Counted from the stretch's first letter, positions 16,382 through 25,922 are shown. The stretch is DNA of 35,017 nucleotides from Pseudomonadota bacterium (GCA_021805665.1 JAJZEV010000145.1:1-35017); one strand, 5' to 3'. Numbers and translations: made by a program. Notes: generated by a model from the sequence alone, not told the origin.

Positions 16382-17689
16382 ATGGACCAGCCGAACCAAC
16401 CGCACGACACAGAGCGTTCGGCCCCTGCTGTTGGACGGCGGCTTAGCCCGCGTGTGCAATTCATTCTGCTTGCGTTCGCCGCCGCCGCGATCCTGGCCGG
16501 TTTTGTCGCCGGCCCGGCCCTGCTGCGCCTCGCGGGCCTGGAGCCTCATGAGGCAGCGAACCAGGAACAGCCCGCGACGGTGGACGGACAGACGTTCAAG
16601 GCGACCGACAAGCAATGGCAGTTACTGAAGATCAAGCCGGTAGCCGAACTGCCATTTCAGAACAGCTTCGAAACCGACGGCCGCATCGCGCTGGACGACG
16701 ATCTGGTGACGCCGGTATTCTCGCCGTTCTCTGGCCACGTCACGAAACTGCTGGCGGAGGAGGGGGAGGTGGTGCGCCAGGGCGATCCTCTGTTCAGCAT
16801 TCAGGCCACCGAACTGGCGCAAGCCCAGAATGACGTGATCAGCGCGGTCGCGGCGCTGAAAACCGCAAAGGCGCAGTTAAATCTGGCGACCACGAACGAA
16901 AAGCGGCAGCATGACCTGTTTACCGCACAAGGCGCCGCGCTAAAGGACTGGCAGCAGGCGCAGGTCGATCTCGCTACCGCACAAGGCGGAATGAACAGCG
17001 CATCCATCGCGCTGGCGGCAGTGCGCAGCAGGTTGCGCATTCTGGGTAAGACCGAACACGAGATCGAACAAATCGAGGCAACGCCCGATATTCTGCACCT
17101 GGATGCCGACAGCGCCGTCGGTGCGCCCATCGGCGGCACGGTGGTCCAGCGCCAGATCGGCCCCGGGCAGAACATCGTCAGCGCCGCGTCGGGCGAAGCC
17201 ACCCCGGTGTTCATGATCGGCGATCTGTCGAAGCTGTGGCTGGTGGCGAACGCGCGGGAGGACAGCGCGCCATTTCTGCACAAAGGCGATACGATTCGGG
17301 CTACGGTCGCCGCACTGCCCGGCCGCATCTTTACCGCACGCCTGACATACGTCGCCGCCACCATCGACCCCAACACCCATCGTCTGACAGTGCATGCCGA
17401 ACTGGAAAACACTGACGGCGCGCTGAAGCCAGAGATGCTGGCATCGTTCCGCATCCTTACCGGAAGCATATCCTCCGCCCCCGCGATGCCGGAATCGGCG
17501 TTGGTCTATGAAGGCGATTCAGCCCATGTCTGGGTCGCGAATACCAAAACGCGGACCCTGGAAATACGCCAGGTGAAGCTGGGACGAACAAGCGGCGACA
17601 TGGTGGAGGCAACCGGCGGCATCCACGCCGGGGAAGAAATCGTGACCGCGGGTGCGGTGTTCATCGACCGTGCCGTGTCCGGCGACTAG
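16382..17689 (+). CDS. RND efflux periplasmic adaptor (CzcB/HlyD-type membrane fusion protein)
   Basis: A 435-residue protein with one N-terminal membrane anchor (about residues 25-47). A lipoyl-like half (VTPVFSPFSGHVTKLLAEEGEVVRQGDPLF) follows, then an alpha-helical hairpin (about 140-220), the second lipoyl half (IGGTVVQRQIGPGQNI) and beta-barrel and proximal domains (DLSKLWLVANARE; VEATGGIHAGEEIVTAG). It links the inner-membrane pump to the outer-membrane factor. It precedes the RND pump gene by 11 bases and shares its operon. There is no His-rich metal-binding extension. The family assignment is firm; the exported metal is unknown. Confidence 0.9.
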   Translation: MDQPNQPHDTERSAPAVGRRLSPRVQFILLAFAAAAILAGFVAGPALLRLAGLEPHEAANQEQPATVDGQTFKATDKQWQLLKIKPVAELPFQNSFETDGRIALDDDLVTPVFSPFSGHVTKLLAEEGEVVRQGDPLFSIQATELAQAQNDVISAVAALKTAKAQLNLATTNEKRQHDLFTAQGAALKDWQQAQVDLATAQGGMNSASIALAAVRSRLRILGKTEHEIEQIEATPDILHLDADSAVGAPIGGTVVQRQIGPGQNIVSAASGEATPVFMIGDLSKLWLVANAREDSAPFLHKGDTIRATVAALPGRIFTARLTYVAATIDPNTHRLTVHAELENTDGALKPEMLASFRILTGSISSAPAMPESALVYEGDSAHVWVANTKTRTLEIRQVKLGRTSGDMVEATGGIHAGEEIVTAGAVFIDRAVSGD

Positions 17690-17700
17690 GGGCACCGACG

Positions 17701-20700
17701 ATGGGTCAACTGATCGAATTTGCTCTGAAGCAGCGGATTCTGGTGTTTATCGTCATGCTTGCGGTATTCGTCGGCGGCACCGTGGCATTCCTGAAACTGA
17801 ATATCGAGGCCTATCCAGACCCGGTGCCGCCGCTGGTGGACATCATCGTTCAGAATCCCGGTTCCTCGGCGGAGGAAATGGAACGGAACATGACCATCCC
17901 GGTCGAAATCCAGATGGCCGGGATTCCCAATGTGACGGCCATCCGGACCATCTCGTTGTTCGGCTTGTCCGACATCAAGGTGCAGTTCACCTACGATTTT
18001 ACTTATGATCAGGCGGAACAGTGGGTCATCAACCGGCTGTCGCAGTTGCCGCCGCTGCCGAATAACGCAACGCCCCAAATTTCCCCGGAAAGCCCGATCG
18101 GCGAAATTCTGCGATACCGCGTCGTGGGCCCGCCCGGATATTCGGTCATGGACCTGAAGACGATCGAGGATTGGATGCTCGAACGCCGCTTCAAGGCCGT
18201 CCCGGGCGTCGTCGATGTGAATGGATGGGGCGGTAAGACAAAGACCTATGAGGTCAGGATCGATCAGAACAAGCTGATCCACTATGGTCTGTCGGTGCCC
18301 CAGGTCATTGCGGCCCTGAACAATGCGAACGTCAATGTCGGCGGCCAGACCGTTGACTTCGGGGAGCAAGCCGCGGTCGTGCGCGGCATCGGGCTGATCC
18401 ATTCGCTGGACGACATCCGCGATACAATGATCTCCCAGAACAGCGGGGCGCCGGTCCTGATCCGCGATGTCGCGACAGTAGGCGTATCGAACCTGCCAAG
18501 GCTCGGGGTTGCCGGCCAGGATTTCGACAACGACATCGTTCAGGGCATTGTGTTGATGCGCCGCGGCGCGGAAAGCCTGCCTACCATCGAACGCGTCGAG
18601 GCGTTGATGAGGAAGATAAACACCTCCAACATCCTCCCTCCCGGCGTTCGGCTGGAGCGGATATATGACAGAGCGGATCTGATCCACGTCACCACGCACA
18701 CGGTGCTGCACAATATGCTGGAAGGCATCGTGCTGATTTTCGTTCTGCAATGGTTGTTTCTAGGTAATTTTCGAAGCGCCGTGATCGTCTCGGCAACCAT
18801 ACCCTTCGCGTTGGCTTTTGCCATCGGCCTGATGCTGCTGCGTGGCGAATCCGCCAACCTGCTCTCGGTGGGCGCGATCGACTTCGGCTTAGTGGTGGAT
18901 GCAACCGTGATCATGGTGGAGAACATATACCGCCGCTTGTCCCAGGCGCCGTCGATGCGGTTCGCCCAGTCAGCCGTCATTCACCGCGTGCAGACAGCCG
19001 CCAACCTGAAGGGTAAATTCGCCGTCATCGCAAATGCGGCCACCGAGGTAAACAAGAGCATCTTCTTCTCCGCCATAATAATCGTTGCCGGGTTCGTTCC
19101 GCTCTTCACGATGAGCGGTATCGAAGGACATATTTTCGGCCCAATGGCGAAGACTTACGCCTATGCGATCGCAGGCGGCCTGATCGCGACATTCACCATT
19201 TCGCCCGCTCTGGCGTCCGTACTCCTGAAAAATCAAGAAAGCGAGAAGGACACGATCATCGTTCGTGCGCTTCATCGCCTTTACAGCCCCCTGCTCCGGT
19301 TCGCGTTGGCGAACCGTATCCTGGTTTTAGGCGCGATGGTGGTCCTCGGCGTGCTCGCGGGGGCGTCCGTGCGAGATCTGGGACTCGAATTCCTGCCTAA
19401 ACTGGAAGAAGGCAACCTGTGGGTTCGGGCCACGATGCCCACCTCGGTCTCCCTCGATGCAGGGAACGCAACCGTGGACGGCATCCGCGGGATACTCAAA
19501 TCATATCCCGAAGTGGTGACGGTCGTGTCGCAGCATGGCCGGCCGGATGATGGAACAGACGCCACCGGCTTCTTCAACGCCGAATTCTTCGTTCCCCTCA
19601 CCCCGTTCGATACCTGGCCGGCGGGGATGAATAAGGACAAACTGACCGAGGAAATCACCAACCGGCTCCAGGAACTATACCCCGGGGTCATTTTCAATTT
19701 CTCTCAATATATCGAAGACAACGTCGAGGAAGCGGCGTCCGGTGTGAAGGGCGAAAACTCGGTCAAGTTGTTTGGCGGCGATCTGCGGACACTGGAAAAG
19801 ACGGCGGACCAGATCAGCCATACGATGGGCACGGTCAGCGGCATAACCGACCTGGGGGTGTTCCGGTCATTGGGGCAGCCTACGGTGCGGATCGACATCG
19901 ACCGCGTGAAAGCAGCTCGTTACGGACTGGCGCCGGGCGATATCAATACAACAGTTCAGGCGGCGATCGGTGGCCAGGCCGCGGGCAATCTCTACGAAGA
20001 TGGTTCCGACCGGAATTTTCCGATTATCGTCCGCCTGGCATCGGAATATCGCAAAAGCCTGGATGCGATCCGCCGGATCGCGATCGGCGCGCCCAACCTT
20101 AACGGCAATGGAATCGTGCCAATCCTGTTGACCGACGTAGCCGATGTACGGCTGGCCTCGGGCGCGGCCTTTATCTACCGCGAGGGGCAGGAGCGTTACA
20201 TTCCGATAAAGTTCAGTGTTCGCGGTCGCGACCTTGGTTCAGCCGTCCTGGAAGCACAGAGAAAGGTCGATGAAGCGGTCTCGATTCCCAGCGGATACCA
20301 TCTTGAGTGGGTCGGCGAATTCGGCAACCTGCAAGAGGCGATCGGCCGGCTGGAAATCGTCGTCCCCATCACCCTGGGGCTGATCTGCTTGCTGCTGTTC
20401 GCGAATTTCGGCTCCATGACTGACATGGTCCTCGCGTCCAGCGTCATCCCCATGGCCCTGATCGGTGGAATATTTGCACTGTGGATTACGGGAACGCCAT
20501 TCAGTGTCTCCGCCGCCATCGGTTTCATCGCATTGTTCGGTATCTCGGTCATGGAGGGAATTATCGTAATTTCCTACTTTAATCAGTTGCTCGAATCCGG
20601 TTTAGACCGAGCGTCCGCCGTCATCCGTGCTGGTGAAATCCGGCTGCGGCCGGTGATGATCACGTGCTCCACGGCCTGCGTCGGGCTGCTGCCGGCCGCG

Positions 20701-20874
20701 TTCTCCAACGGCATCGGTTCCCAGGTGCAAAAGCCGCTGGCTTTGGTCGTCGTCGGCGGCATCCTTCTGGCCCCGGCGCTCATCCTGATCGTGCTGCCCG
20801 TTCTGATCGACGTGTTCTCCAGGCGGGCAGTTCGGCATGATCATCTTGGGGCGGCGGCGGAGACAGCGGAATGA
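17701..20874 (+). CDS. Heavy-metal efflux RND permease (CzcA/CusA type)
   Basis: A 1057-residue inner-membrane pump of normal RND length with twelve membrane helices and two large periplasmic loops. The fourth helix carries DFGLVVDATVIMVEN with Asp394, Asp400 and Glu407, the proton-relay pattern that marks the heavy-metal (HME) branch rather than the drug-exporting HAE branch. It uses the proton gradient to export divalent or monovalent metal ions through the adaptor and outer-membrane partners. No Met triad can be confidently assigned, so Co/Zn/Cd versus Cu/Ag is left open. The stop overlaps the next start by four bases (ATGA). No metal-responsive regulator or two-component system is in the window. 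Confidence 0.92.
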   Translation: MGQLIEFALKQRILVFIVMLAVFVGGTVAFLKLNIEAYPDPVPPLVDIIVQNPGSSAEEMERNMTIPVEIQMAGIPNVTAIRTISLFGLSDIKVQFTYDFTYDQAEQWVINRLSQLPPLPNNATPQISPESPIGEILRYRVVGPPGYSVMDLKTIEDWMLERRFKAVPGVVDVNGWGGKTKTYEVRIDQNKLIHYGLSVPQVIAALNNANVNVGGQTVDFGEQAAVVRGIGLIHSLDDIRDTMISQNSGAPVLIRDVATVGVSNLPRLGVAGQDFDNDIVQGIVLMRRGAESLPTIERVEALMRKINTSNILPPGVRLERIYDRADLIHVTTHTVLHNMLEGIVLIFVLQWLFLGNFRSAVIVSATIPFALAFAIGLMLLRGESANLLSVGAIDFGLVVDATVIMVENIYRRLSQAPSMRFAQSAVIHRVQTAANLKGKFAVIANAATEVNKSIFFSAIIIVAGFVPLFTMSGIEGHIFGPMAKTYAYAIAGGLIATFTISPALASVLLKNQESEKDTIIVRALHRLYSPLLRFALANRILVLGAMVVLGVLAGASVRDLGLEFLPKLEEGNLWVRATMPTSVSLDAGNATVDGIRGILKSYPEVVTVVSQHGRPDDGTDATGFFNAEFFVPLTPFDTWPAGMNKDKLTEEITNRLQELYPGVIFNFSQYIEDNVEEAASGVKGENSVKLFGGDLRTLEKTADQISHTMGTVSGITDLGVFRSLGQPTVRIDIDRVKAARYGLAPGDINTTVQAAIGGQAAGNLYEDGSDRNFPIIVRLASEYRKSLDAIRRIAIGAPNLNGNGIVPILLTDVADVRLASGAAFIYREGQERYIPIKFSVRGRDLGSAVLEAQRKVDEAVSIPSGYHLEWVGEFGNLQEAIGRLEIVVPITLGLICLLLFANFGSMTDMVLASSVIPMALIGGIFALWITGTPFSVSAAIGFIALFGISVMEGIIVISYFNQLLESGLDRASAVIRAGEIRLRPVMITCSTACVGLLPAAFSNGIGSQVQKPLALVVVGGILLAPALILIVLPVLIDVFSRRAVRHDHLGAAAETAE

Positions 20875-22331
20875 TCCTTCGCCATCTAACCGCCCTGCCC
20901 CTGGTTCTGGCCCTGCTCGGCGGCTGTGCCGTGGGACCCGACTTTGAAACCCCGAAGCCGCCGGAAGAAGCCGGCTATGGCAAAGACGTTGCGCCGCCGC
21001 CAGCCGACGACACCACCCAGCGTCTGGTATTCGGCCACGACGTCGCCGGCGACTGGTGGCACCTGTTCCACTCCGAACCCCTGAACGCCCTGGTGCGGCA
21101 GGCCCTGGCCAACAACCCGACCATGGCCGCCGGTCAGGCCGCACTCCGGCAGGCCAGGGAAAACGTCGCCGCACAGCAGGGATTTTACTATCCGTCAGTG
21201 TCCGCCGGGATAGATGCCAGCCGCAATCTGACCCCGCTTGCTGCCTTGTCCCCAACAGGACCGAACGGCAACCCGTACTACAGCCTAGTCACCCCGCAGT
21301 TGAGCGTGGCGTTCGCCCCGGATGTCTTTGGCGCCAACCAGAGGGCGGTGGAATCGTTGCAGGCCCAGGCTGACAACCAGCGGTTCATGCTGGAAGCCAC
21401 ATGGGTTACGCTGACATCGAATATCGTGGCGGCTGCGATTCAGGAAGCATCGCTGCGCGGGCAGATCGGGACGGTCGAACAAACCGTCCGGATCGAGGAC
21501 GATCTGCTGACAATCCTGCGTGCCCAGCAACGACTTGGCCAGGCATCGGGCGCAGACGTGGCGGCGCAAGAGGCAGCGCTGGCGCTGGCCCAGCAGCAAC
21601 TGCCGCCGCTGCGCAAGCAACTGGCACAGCAACGGGATGCGCTGATCGCCCTGGCCGGCCAGTTTCCAGACGACGACATCGCACAAAAATTCGATCTCGT
21701 CTCGTTCCAGCTACCCACGGAACTGCCAGTCAGCCTGCCGGCCGATCTGGTGAAACAACGCCCGGATATACGGCAGGCGGAGGAAAATCTGCACGCGGCC
21801 AGCGCAAATATCGGCCAAGCGGTCGCGGCACGCCTGCCGCAGATCGTGCTAACGGCACAGGCGGGAAACAGTGCCAACAGTCCCGGCAACTTGTTTACGC
21901 CAGCCACGAATTTCTGGAGCGTGACCGGCGGATTGACTCAGCCTTTATTCGACGGCTTCACCCTGATGCACCGTCAGCGCGCCGCCCAAGCCGCATTCGA
22001 TCAAGCCGCCGCGGAATACAAAAGCACGGTATTGACCGCTTTCCAGAACGTCGCCGATGCCTTGCGCGCGCTGCAATCCGATGCCGATGCCGTGAATGCC
22101 GCCGCAGCGGCGGAACGGGCGGCCGGACGCAGCCTGGAGATTGCCCGCAAGCAAATGCAACTAGGTGAGGTTGCCTATCTTGCGCTGCTGAACGCACAAA
22201 ATGCCTATGCGCAGGCCCAGTTGTCGCAGGTTCAGGCCATCGCGATCCGGTTGGCGGATACCGCGGCACTGTTCCAGGCGTTGGGCGGCGGCTGGTGGAA
22301 CCGGCCGCCGGACCCGGACGCCAATCCATGA
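20871..22331 (+). CDS. NodT-family outer-membrane efflux lipoprotein
   Basis: A 486-residue outer-membrane factor. It has a lipoprotein signal with lipobox LLGGC (Cys19) followed by AVGPDFETPKPP, which is characteristic of the NodT/OprM branch. Two repeated coiled-coil/beta units follow, e.g. DWWHLFHSEPLNALVRQAL and, in the second half, LPADLVKQRPDIRQAEENL, a hallmark of the family. As a trimer it forms the exit channel of the RND system encoded by the two preceding genes. The start overlaps the pump stop (ATGA). The operon order adaptor-pump-channel differs from the classic czcCBA order. Confidence 0.92.
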   Translation: MILRHLTALPLVLALLGGCAVGPDFETPKPPEEAGYGKDVAPPPADDTTQRLVFGHDVAGDWWHLFHSEPLNALVRQALANNPTMAAGQAALRQARENVAAQQGFYYPSVSAGIDASRNLTPLAALSPTGPNGNPYYSLVTPQLSVAFAPDVFGANQRAVESLQAQADNQRFMLEATWVTLTSNIVAAAIQEASLRGQIGTVEQTVRIEDDLLTILRAQQRLGQASGADVAAQEAALALAQQQLPPLRKQLAQQRDALIALAGQFPDDDIAQKFDLVSFQLPTELPVSLPADLVKQRPDIRQAEENLHAASANIGQAVAARLPQIVLTAQAGNSANSPGNLFTPATNFWSVTGGLTQPLFDGFTLMHRQRAAQAAFDQAAAEYKSTVLTAFQNVADALRALQSDADAVNAAAAAERAAGRSLEIARKQMQLGEVAYLALLNAQNAYAQAQLSQVQAIAIRLADTAALFQALGGGWWNRPPDPDANP

Positions 22332-22360
22332 AAACAGGCCAGGGGTTCGCCCCTGGCCTG
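22331..22360 (-). terminator. Rho-independent terminator between the efflux operon and the porin gene
   Basis: CAGGCCAGGGG (22335-22345), a TTCG tetraloop (22346-22349) and CCCCTGGCCTG (22350-22360) form a perfect 11-bp hairpin. On the minus strand it is followed by TTTT (22331-22334), so it best serves the porin gene ending at 22380. It should also block read-through from the efflux operon, whose stop is at 22329-22331. Confidence 0.85.
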
Positions 22361-22379
22361 CTCATCCGCGTCAGGCCGA

Positions 22380-23759
22380 TCAGAACGTCAGGACCATGTC
22401 CGAGGCCATGGTCAGCGATCCGTTGCTGCGGTTATTGTCGAACGCCCTGTTGCCACCAAGGTCGCGATCGTAACGGATTTCCGGACGGACCATCAAACCG
22501 GAGATCGCCGCGGGCAAATTGGCCGGCTTGTAGGTGACACCGACCGTCATTTCACCATAGGTCGTCGCATGCAACGCGGCCGTGAGGGGTGTTGGGAAGC
22601 CCATCTGGAACCGGTCGGCACCATTGTTCGCCCCATATCCGGCAACGAAGAAATTGTTGTCGTCACGGAAGACTTCCGCCCGGCCGTTCAATGTAAGTGT
22701 ATCGGTAAGAGTATAGGACGCGTACTGGGCGATACCGAACGCGTTAGAGGCAGACGGCTTACCTGTGGCATAGCCGGTTGCACCGAAATCGTCGCGAATC
22801 AGGTTCAGTTCGGTCACCAGGGTCAGGTCGCTGGTTGCCTTATACGTGGCGACGATGTCGTTTTCATAGCGATAATAGCCGTCGGCGTTAAACCGCGGGG
22901 ACAGATCGCGGGAGGGATTTTCTGGCCCGATATGCGTCAGTGCCAGAATGACCAGATTGCCGTCCATCATGGTCAAATTCACACCGCCGAGGAACGCGGC
23001 GGCGCTGTTATTGTCTCCCAATGGACCGAATGTCGTGTTTTCACCCGTGTCAGCACCCAGATAGACATCCAGCAGCCCGCTGACATGGCTGACCGTTAAG
23101 ACGCCGGTATGTTTGAAGGGAAGGCCGAACTGGAAGATATAAGAGTGCGAATAGAACGGATTGGTGGAAGGATCGATCGTTTCGAAACCCAGCGGAGTAG
23201 GGTATTGGCCGGCCTTGATGTCGATACCGCCATCGAACGCGATCGGCAGATGGGCCAGGACATTGGCCTCGACAATGTCGAATTGATTGCGGTCGTACGG
23301 ATCCACGCGATCAAGTTCTCCCAGGAAATGGGTATAGCGCGCATCGGAACCATACATGCCCTGAAATTTGAAGCCCCAGTCAAATCCGGTTGCTTTAGGG
23401 TCCAGCGGCTTGTTTGCCGTTAACAGTATTTGATTCAAAATTACCGTATTTGGCTTATCAGTGAACAACTGACCGAAATTTTGCTTTGGGTCCGCCGGAT
23501 TGAAACTAAAGCCGACGTCGCCCTGCGCCGACAGATGAATCCCGTCGATCCAGAACCCGGGGGGCGGCGCATCGGGCGCGGCTGTGGCCGGCTGTTCGGC
23601 GCTGTCAGTGGCGGATGCGGCCGGGGCAGTTTGGGCCGGAGCAGTTTGGGCCGGAGCAGTTTGGGCCGGGACAGTTTGGGCCAGAGCCGTCGCGGTTGCG
23701 GCAGCAAGCGACACCGTGGCACCCAGCAACGCGCCGGGCCAGGCTTTCGATACGGTCAT
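22380..23759 (-). CDS. Outer-membrane beta-barrel porin, BBP2/OmpL-like
   Basis: A 459-residue protein with a signal peptide (cleavage near residue 27). A low-complexity Ala/Gln/Thr/Pro linker (about 28-65) contains repeated AQTAP units, followed by a barrel of alternating amphipathic strands and a C-terminal phenylalanine (MVLTF) typical of BAM substrates. Segments such as PTPLGFETIDPSTNPFYSHSY fit the putative beta-barrel porin-2 family. It lies downstream of amtB but is separated from it by a terminator and 142 bases, so it has its own promoter. A link to uptake of nitrogen compounds is suggested only by position. Confidence 0.75.
   Translation of the reverse strand: MTVSKAWPGALLGATVSLAAATATALAQTVPAQTAPAQTAPAQTAPAASATDSAEQPATAAPDAPPPGFWIDGIHLSAQGDVGFSFNPADPKQNFGQLFTDKPNTVILNQILLTANKPLDPKATGFDWGFKFQGMYGSDARYTHFLGELDRVDPYDRNQFDIVEANVLAHLPIAFDGGIDIKAGQYPTPLGFETIDPSTNPFYSHSYIFQFGLPFKHTGVLTVSHVSGLLDVYLGADTGENTTFGPLGDNNSAAAFLGGVNLTMMDGNLVILALTHIGPENPSRDLSPRFNADGYYRYENDIVATYKATSDLTLVTELNLIRDDFGATGYATGKPSASNAFGIAQYASYTLTDTLTLNGRAEVFRDDNNFFVAGYGANNGADRFQMGFPTPLTAALHATTYGEMTVGVTYKPANLPAAISGLMVRPEIRYDRDLGGNRAFDNNRSNGSLTMASDMVLTF
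23621..23680 (-). repeat. Four tandem 15-bp repeats coding AQTAP-type units in the porin linker
   Basis: Four head-to-tail units of 15 bases (23621-23635, 23636-23650, 23651-23665, 23666-23680) differ at only one or two positions; the middle two are identical. Being a multiple of three, copy-number change would lengthen or shorten the linker without breaking the frame. Confidence 0.85.
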
Positions 23760-23861
23760 CGATGTGTATCCTGAAAGTGATTGGACGCAACCGCGGCGTC
23801 GCGCGTCGGCATTTGACCCCGGGCAGGGTCACTGCGTATCCATATCTTAGGGGATAGACAG

Positions 23862-23894
23862 AAAATGGGGCGTCCCGAACCAGTCGGGACGCCC
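23862..23894 (-). terminator. Rho-independent terminator of glnK-amtB
   Basis: GGGCGTCCCGA (23868-23878), loop ACCAG, and TCGGGACGCCC (23884-23894) form a perfect 11-bp stem. On the minus strand it follows the amtB stop by a few bases and is trailed by ATTTTC. Confidence 0.85.
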
Positions 23895-23901
23895 TGTTTA
23901 C

Positions 23902-25290
23902 TTAGAAAATCTGTTCACCGTGCAAGACGATATCCAGACCTTCCCGTTCTTCTTCCTGACCAACCCGCAGGCCGACCAGCGCCTTGGTCACCATCAGCAG
24001 GATCAGCGTCATGACACCGCTATAAACAACGGTGGAAAGCACGCCGATCGCCTGCAGCTTGAGCTGAGCCAGACCGCCCGGGCTGCCGTCCGGCGCCGCG
24101 TCGGTGGCGGACAGCGGACCGTAGGCGAACACACCCGTCAGCAGCGCGCCGACGATACCGCCGACACCATGCACGCCGAACGCGTCCAGGCTGTCGTCGT
24201 AGCCAAGCATGTGCTTCAGGGTCGTTGCCGACCAGAAGCAGATCACGCCGGCTGCGACACCGATGATGATCGCGGAACCCGGAAGCACGAAACCAGAGGC
24301 CGGGGTAATAGCCACCAGGCCGGCCACCGCACCCGAAATAGCGCCCAGGACCGAAGGCTTGCCCTTGGTGATCCATTCCGCGAACATCCAGCCCAGTGCC
24401 GCCGCGGCAGTCGCAATCTGCGTGACCGCCATGGCCATGCCCGCACGGCCGTTCGCGCCCACCGCGGACCCCGCGTTGAAGCCGAACCAGCCAACCCACA
24501 GCAGCGCGGCGCCGATGACCGCATAGCCCACGTTATAAGGCGCCATATTGTCGGTGCCGTAACCCACGCGCTTGCCAAGGACCAGCGCACACACCAGCCC
24601 CGCGATGCCCGCGTTGATATGGACGACGGTGCCGCCAGCGAAATCCAGCACGCCAAGCTGCGAAACCCAGCCAGTCGGCGCCCAGACCCAGTGACAGACC
24701 GGCGAATACACCAACAGCGACCACATCGCCATGAACAGGCACATGGCCGAAAACTTCATGCGATCGGCGAACGCACCGGCAATCAACGCCGGGGTGATGA
24801 TCGCGAAGGTCATCTGGAACATCATATAGACCGTCTCCGGGACAGTCTGCACGGCGGCGGCGTCGGTGCCCGCACCCAGGGTGAACGCGATATCCGCACC
24901 CTTGGAGATATGTTCGCCGATGCCATTCAGCATGAACCGCGAGAAGTCGCCCAAATAGGCATTCCCGTTGGTGAACGCGATGCTGTAGCCCGCGACAACC
25001 CAGACGATCGTCACGATGCAGCAGATCGCGAACGACTGCATCATGGTCGCCAGCACGTTCTTCTTGCGAACCATGCCGGCATAGAACAGCGCCAGCCCGG
25101 GAATGGTCATCAGCAGCACCAGCGCGGTGCTGGTCAGCATCCAGGCAGTGTCGCCGGTATCGATCTTCGGCGGCCCAGAGGCTGCCGCGGCAGCGGCGGC
25201 AGGCGCCGCATCGTCGGCCAGCGCCGGCAAAGCGAGCAACAAAGCGAACAGCAGTCCGCTCAGTCCCCAATACAAACGGGGTCTCTTCAT
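23902..25290 (-). CDS. amtB: Ammonium transporter
   Basis: A 462-residue Amt/Mep/Rh channel with an N-terminal signal sequence (LALPALADD) and an Ala-rich linker, then eleven membrane helices. Family motifs visible are GLALFYAGMVRKKNV, ITPALIAGAFADRMKF with the conserved Asp, GGTVVHINAGIAGLV with the first pore histidine, and FGVHGVGGIVGALLTGVF with the second. It conducts ammonium across the inner membrane. The C-terminal tail (GLRVGQEEEREGLDIVLHG) is the conserved GlnK-responsive segment. It starts 27 bases after glnK, forming the conserved glnK-amtB operon, whose product pair lets GlnK block the channel when nitrogen is plentiful. Confidence 0.95.
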   Translation of the reverse strand: MKRPRLYWGLSGLLFALLLALPALADDAAPAAAAAAASGPPKIDTGDTAWMLTSTALVLLMTIPGLALFYAGMVRKKNVLATMMQSFAICCIVTIVWVVAGYSIAFTNGNAYLGDFSRFMLNGIGEHISKGADIAFTLGAGTDAAAVQTVPETVYMMFQMTFAIITPALIAGAFADRMKFSAMCLFMAMWSLLVYSPVCHWVWAPTGWVSQLGVLDFAGGTVVHINAGIAGLVCALVLGKRVGYGTDNMAPYNVGYAVIGAALLWVGWFGFNAGSAVGANGRAGMAMAVTQIATAAAALGWMFAEWITKGKPSVLGAISGAVAGLVAITPASGFVLPGSAIIIGVAAGVICFWSATTLKHMLGYDDSLDAFGVHGVGGIVGALLTGVFAYGPLSATDAAPDGSPGGLAQLKLQAIGVLSTVVYSGVMTLILLMVTKALVGLRVGQEEEREGLDIVLHGEQIF

Positions 25291-25317
25291 AGTCCTGTTT
25301 CCCTATCCTTTTTTGGA

Positions 25318-25656
25318 TTAAAGCGCTTCGGAATCGACTTCGCCGGTGCGTATCCGCATCGCACGTTCGATATCCAGAACGAAAATCTTACCGTCGCCGA
25401 TCTTGCCGGTATGCGCGGCCTTGGAGATCGCTTCGATAACCTGGTCCGCCAGATCGGCGGCAACCACAACCTCGATCTTGATCTTGGGCAGAAAGCTGAC
25501 GTGGTATTCTGCCCCACGATAGATTTCGGTCTGGCCTTTCTGGCGGCCAAATCCCTTCACTTCCGACACGGTCAATCCCTGCACCCCAAGCGGGGTCAAG
25601 GCTTCCCGGACGTCGTCAAGCTTGAATGGCTTGATGATGGCCATGATCAGTTTCAT
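25318..25656 (-). CDS. glnK: PII signal protein, amtB-linked paralogue
   Basis: A 112-residue PII protein of standard length. The T-loop carries GQTEIYRGAEY with the uridylylation target Tyr51, and the B-loop TGKIGDGKIFV and C-terminal RIRTGE are intact. PII trimers sense ATP/ADP, 2-oxoglutarate and glutamine, and here should regulate the adjacent AmtB. A GGAGGA Shine-Dalgarno lies about ten bases before the ATG. The gene is first in the operon, with a sigma54-like promoter about 115 bases upstream, which fits induction under nitrogen limitation. Confidence 0.93.
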   Translation of the reverse strand: MKLIMAIIKPFKLDDVREALTPLGVQGLTVSEVKGFGRQKGQTEIYRGAEYHVSFLPKIKIEVVVAADLADQVIEAISKAAHTGKIGDGKIFVLDIERAMRIRTGEVDSEAL

Positions 25657-25922
25657 GTCGGCCGGTCCTCCGGTCTTTCATTGGGGTTGCGAAAAGCCTG
25701 CATCGGGTGTCCTGTCCTGCCGTTCCGTTACGGCCCGGCACGAAACAGAAGCCGGACGTGGATATCTGTTAATCAATAATCGTGCCAACAGGAAAAGACC
25801 CGGCATTACCGGAATTTCCCCGCGGAACCGTCGGCAGCTACACCAGATGTGCCTATAAAACGTGCAGTTGCTCGCCCAAGCTATTGTTCGTCGGCAAGAT
25901 GAAAAGCCGCCACCCAACAAAA
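25657..25922 (-). other. Intergenic region between glnA and glnK
   Basis: This stretch separates the glnA terminator from glnK. It contains the sigma54-like promoter at 25772-25787, a leader of roughly 100 bases, and an AT-richer segment around 25840-25922 where an enhancer (NtrC) site might be expected. I see no clear NtrC palindrome. No gene is supported here. Confidence 0.5.
25772..25787 (-). promoter_or_regulatory. Sigma54-like promoter of glnK-amtB
   Basis: On the minus strand the sequence reads TGGCACG-ATTA-TTGAT, matching the -24 box perfectly and the -12 box (TTGCA/T) except for A in place of C, so it is GG-N10-GA rather than GG-N10-GC. The predicted start would lie near 25760, leaving a leader of about 100 bases before glnK. 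Confidence 0.6.

Noticed and set aside
25840..25870. A possible NtrC site upstream of glnK
   Set aside because: The GTGC-type words there are in direct rather than inverted arrangement and do not form the expected palindrome.
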